DNA of 64,000 nucleotides, from assembly GCA_014526335.1 (NCBI GenBank), contig JACTAT010000010.1:5388282-5452281 (forward strand). The letters are read 5' to 3'. This DNA comes from Chrysaora quinquecirrha (taxonomy: Eukaryota; Cnidaria; Scyphozoa; Semaeostomeae; Pelagiidae). Position 1 is the first letter of the stretch. The number at the start of each line of letters is the position of its first letter. Shown in pieces: positions 26,401 to 32,400 of this stretch. Both the position numbers and the translations under genes were made by a program. A model generated the notes under the pieces. That model worked only from the letters and a program-made list of their open reading frames with translations. It did no database searches and had not been told where the DNA came from.

Positions 26401-29400
26401 AACTGACATCTGGGATGTTTTCTCAATAAGGACTTGAGAATGGGCAGTCATTGCAGCAGTAAAAATGCCAAAATGCCCTTCCCTTAAGGTGAGTTGAAGA
26501 AGAAATGAACATTCTTCTGAAGACCAGCACACTATGTTCATGTAGACAGACAGAGCCCTAAGACACTAGTCGAAAGCATCAAAGGAGTGAAAGAGATGGC
26601 AAGAAGCTAAACAGAAGGCTGTAAAGGGTGTTTCAGGAAACGTGATTGACCATATATTTTCATCGGGAAACGTGAAAGAGGGTGGTAAAAGATCTTCGCG
26701 AAACGTGATTGACCATATTTTCTAACTGGGAAACGTGAAACGCCGTATCTTTTTAATGTGCAACGTGAATGGCAAACATTTTCGTCCACATGATTCGTGA
26801 TCCTGACCCCCTTTACCACCCTCTAAACAAAGCAAGAAGGGAAGATAGGTGAGACAAAAATCTGTTTGACCAGCACTTCGAAACGTTCCCAGTTTACAGT
26901 TCATGTTCAGTTTCAACAATAAGGACAGACCACATGACAAAAATTAATAGCCGCCAAAATTTAAACGCACGAGTTAATCCGGCTCACCATAACAACACTG
27001 CTGTGTGAGGAATCGCTTAGTAGCTACGATACAGCTTCGACCAATCAATAGACACACACATTTTTCTAGCTTTTATGCGATGCAGACGGGGAATGATAAT
27101 GTAGCTAAAAAGCTCCTGTCACATATTAAACGCGAATAAATTTAATTAAACGAAAAGCAAGGTGATCTACAATCTTGGACAAAACATATTGGAACGGCCT
27201 TAATAGGTTGACTCCCCCGTCTCCCCCGTTACCCAACAATGTTGTTTCGAACAAAAGTTGTCTTGCTCTACTAGCAACATTGTTTTGGGGAGAAGATTTG
27301 GAGTTATGGACGTAGAAAAAAATGGAATAGGCCATATTCCTTGGAGAACATGCCTTTCCAAATATTATGTCCAAGATTGCAGGTACGTTCAGAATAATAT
27401 ATACTGCAGGTTTGGCGAAATAAGTTGCGTGATAAGAACTAAAAACGCTTTATCTGAATGAGTTTATTGTCTTTTTGTGTTTCTTTATATACATATTTTT
27501 CTTGAATGGCAAACATAAGGATAGATTTTACCCATAAAGACTCGAACCTGGACTACATGATTGTTCGAATCCCATCTACTGTAGGATGGAACAGGACCCT
27601 AGTGATAACAGTATGCTTCTCATACTGATAGGTTATTCCTGTATAAAAATTCTTGTATTATTATTATTGTTATTCTTATGCAACTCGCGAAAAAATCTGC
27701 ATATATTACATGTTCGATTTAAGCTTGTTGTTTAAATTTTAAAAGGTTGGCATGAATTAGCTTAAATAGTGTATCAAACCTATAGTTTACCCATCTTTAC
27801 ATAAAGAAAACATTCTGTATTAATAACGCAATAATGAGACATTGACACACTTACTTGTGGGCTATTTCATGAGTTGCTACAAGAGCAGTCATCAGGCCCA
27901 GATCCTTTACGACACTATCGCCAGAGCCACACATGCCCACAGAAGCGAAGCCTTGAGAACATAAAAAGCATGTAATTAATATGCATTAAATATCAAAACG
28001 CAGGAAGATAACTTGTCCTTAGTTAAGTTACTCAATAAGTTGTCTTTACACGTGATGTGTAAAGGCCTGTTTATAGTATGAGTAACTACTAAGTTTTGCC
28101 ATGCGTATGCAATACATTTCATTGTTTCTAATGGGGTTTTTAAATATCCAAATTAACGCTGGGCAGGAAAGAAATGAACACGACATAGGCCAGCATTTAA
28201 TACGACATCCATATAACAGCGTACCAATGGCCTAGACAACGGGGTATAAACAACATATCCCAAATAAAAACCACACCGTTGCTACAATCTTCTCTTCTGT
28301 AGTTACTATCAATTACGTAAGGGAGTCTCACCCGATAAAGCGCATCCATTAGCACATCCGCCCCTGCAAGAAGGAAAGTGTCGTATCATAAGTGATAGGC
28401 GTCATCAAGATGAAATGCTATATGACATGATGCTGTTGATGCTATTATATCAATTGGTAATTAATATTGATAATGGTACGGTATCGGTATCGATACAAGT
28501 ATCAGTAACAGTAGGATTACCAATATCAATACAAAAACCATTATCAATATCAATATCAATATCAATATCAATATCAATATCATATCAATATCAATATCAA
28601 TATCAATATCAATATCAATATCAATATCAATATCAATATCAATATCAATATCAATATCAATATCAATATCAATATCAATATCAATATCAATATCAATATC
28701 AATTTCGATATCGATATCAATATCAATATCAATATCAATATCACTATCAGTATCAATATCAACATCAATTTCGATATCGGTATCAATATCAATATCAATG
28801 TCAATAATCAATATCAATATCAATATCACTATCAGTATCAATATCAACATCAATTTCGATATCGATATCAATATCAATAGTCAGTATCCGCATCAATATC
28901 AATATCAATATCAATGTCAATATCAATATTTTGAAATTGTCTACAATTGTAGCAAAGTAATTTTAGCACTCTAACGAGAACTATCTTTTTCTAGACGATT
29001 TTCTAAATATTGAATCTGGAAGCCCTTTCAAAAAACCTTGGTGTAGAAAATTGAGAACCATATAAAAATTTTCTATTGAAAATTGGTAATTTACTAGATT
29101 GCCAGTTACTGAAATTGGTTTGAACACGATAAAGCAAATCCTATGCATAACTTAACACATAACATAACGCAAAACAAATAACTATTTTATGAGCTGAACA
29201 GATCCTGGTACTTACTTGGTATACAGAACTGCATTATCAACATGCAACGGATCTGAATCGTTTCCTGGGTTGTTCTTATACAACCAGTTACGGAATTTTG
29301 GAAGCAATTGCATCATTGATTTTGCACCAGCGAACTGCAATTAACAAATTGCTGTTTTATTAACTACACTTTCTTTATCGTGCACTTCCCCTAATCCATG

Positions 29401-32400
29401 AATAAGCCCCCGGCGGCTAACTTGGAAAAAAGGAATTCCGCAGTGGGGGCTAACATAAGGGAGGGGGCTTTTAAAACAGTCGACTATTTCCAGTGTGCTT
29501 TCGACAGAATAAAGCAGGAAAAAAGTAACTTTTTGTGTATGATATAATCCAGGGAGCCCGAAAGGCGGGAGGGGAAACGGCGCGTAGAGCTGCGTTGTCG
29601 TGATTTCGGAAGGATATCTAATTCTCGATTTATGGCAAGTTTGCTACAGACGACCAAGAAGGGATAAAATGAACATTAATAAAAATCAGTGCCGAATTGA
29701 GAAACAATTATGTTATCTTATCTTTCGCAAATGATTTCTTGATCTATGTAAGGTATTAACTCATGCAAAATTTGATTTCAACCCATGATTATGTGTGTTT
29801 TTGTTTCCGATGTCTGACTGCTTTTCTAGCTTGACCATTTTTTCCCTCGGCACCCTGTAGAAATTACATTACCTTCAATATCACGTTTCCCTTTCCGCCT
29901 TTCGAGCTCCCTGATATAATCGAAACTCAGTTCTTACTAACATCTATCTAATAGCTGATTATTGGTTGATTGCTGGTAAAACCTGTCAGCACTGGTTTTT
30001 ACCGTGTTTTCAGTAGCTGAACGATGAATTTTTGGTAAAGAAGATCATAAAGCTTTTGAATAATTCCCCATGGGAAAGTATTCCAGGGGGGGGGCTCAAT
30101 AGCAAAAATTTATTTTTAGATGAGGCCTTCTTCGAGGAAGGGAGCTTGAAGGTAAATGTATGCTGAACTCTAGGAAATCCTTAAAAATGAAAATACCCAT
30201 CTCCTCGAGGGCTTCAATAGAGTTTTTAGAAAAGTTACTGATTTGAGATTCTGCAATGATGCTCAATTTACTAAAGTAATACATACCAAATCCTCATCCA
30301 ATAAGACAATACGTGTTAGATAAACATTGATGGGCCAGCTTAGTGTTGGGTCAGTAAAGAACGAATTGATCTGAAAAAGAAATACAGAATTTGAGCAAAC
30401 AGACCGCTTCCAACCAGACAGCCAATCAGAGAAAACAATCAGTCAACCAGTCAATCAGTCAATCAGTCAATCAGTCAATCAGTTAATCAGTCAATCAGTC
30501 AATCAGTCAATCAGTCAATCAGTCAATCAGTCAATGAATCAATCGATCGATTAATTAGTCAATTAATCGATCAATCGATCAATCAAATCAATCAATTAAT
30601 CAAACAATCAACTAATCAATGAATCGGTCAACGAATGAATGGATAAATGAATGAACGAATGAATGAATGAATGAAAAGATGGAGGGGTTGATAGATGAAT
30701 TAATGAATCCATCAATAACCGATCAATCAATAAAACAATAAACCAATCAATCAGCCAATGATGATGAGGTTGATGAGACAAAACATAAGCATATCAAAGA
30801 CATACTGAATACTTTAAAAGAGATGGCCTCACCAAATTCCCTTGATTCACCAGATATGGTTGTAAGAAATCCTTTCCATAAAATTTCACCATATTCACAT
30901 CTGCAACGATCATCAACTCCATGTTTTTCTCTTTTCTTGTACTCGTCGATCTTCTTTCTCTTGAGCGTTTCAAATCTTGTAAACGACCTTGAAAAAGAAA
31001 ATATGAGGTAAAATAAAAGATTCATTAGTCATTAATCGTCTAACAGGACACAAGACTAAATGGACAGCTAAGCATGTCTTCATTAATTCAGCTGAATTAC
31101 ACTCAGATAAACGATTTTCTAATACTGGCCCAAGGAGACCTCTTTGGTCAGAACAGCACTAAATAAACGGTATGAAAACATAAACCTATTTGAATATAAA
31201 AATAAATTTCCATTTTGGTATGCCACTTGTGGTAAAATCTATCCTACTGTTCACCAATCATGACAAATGCATATATAAATAAGTATGGTTTTGAAGAAGG
31301 TTCAACATAGCCGAAACACAAAAGTCAAACGGGAGGACAGCCTTGGCTGTATGAGTTGGAGAGTTACTTTTCAATTTCATTGACCTGTACAGCTCAGTGG
31401 AAACGTTGTTAGCTCTCTGATCATACCGGCCAGGTTCGAATCCCATATATTGTGGCATGCCACTTGTTGCAAAATCTATCCTAGCGTTCACCATTCATGA
31501 AAAATATGTACAAATATGCATGGTGCTGAAGAAAGAAGGCTCAACATAGCCGAAACACAAAATCTCAAACGGAGGAGAGCCTTGGGCTGTATGACTCAGA
31601 GAGTTACTTGGCGATTTCATTGAGCTCTATAGCTCAGTGGAAACGTCATTGGCTCTCTGATCATACAGTCCAGGTTCGAATCCAATTTATTGTGGTAGGC
31701 CATTTGACATGGAAAAATCTCTAACTTATTTGAAATATCCTGGCATTTCACTGCATGACCAAAGTAGGGCGTACTTACTTTCTACGTCATCATATGCATT
31801 TTCTGGTGAAACTGATCGTCTGTAAATAACATGAGCACCATGAGAATCGTGACTTCTTTTAACGTTAGCAATGTGACTTGGAATTGGAGAAATGAGGAAC
31901 GTCCTTCGTCTCTTGAAATCATCCCACTCTGTAAAGATATGGCGTAAACATATGCACTCTTTTTTATATAAGAACAATTCTATAAGAACACGAGCCTGGA
32001 TTTTGCTCAGATTTTAAGAACAAAATAAGAACAAGCTGAGGCTGGGCCTTTTCATAAGCCATAAGAATTTCAGTTAGATATAAGAGTAAGACAGTTAGAC
32101 TGATCGTAAAGCAAGCAAACAAAGAAATGGACAGGCATGCTGAATTTTGAAAAAGAAACCTAGTACCGCTACAGATATTCACTGAAAAATATTGATGCCT
32201 AAGTAACCAAGGAATTAAGAACAGATTGAGAACATTTCAGGCTCAAAACAGGCAAAAACTTAAGAACAGCCAGCCTCAATCAAAATTTCCTGGTTCTTAT
32301 AAAAAAAGAGTGTATAAAGAGGCTGATCTTCTTTCTAAAAGCAGCTGTAAAGCAAAGTAGCAACAAAAACTAGTTGAAAGAGTCTTATGTATAAAAAAGG

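Noticed and set aside
28415..28877. Gln-Tyr and Ile-Asp repeat proteins
   Set aside because: Translations of the ATCAAT hexamer tract; likewise 59438-59632 and 60707-61052.
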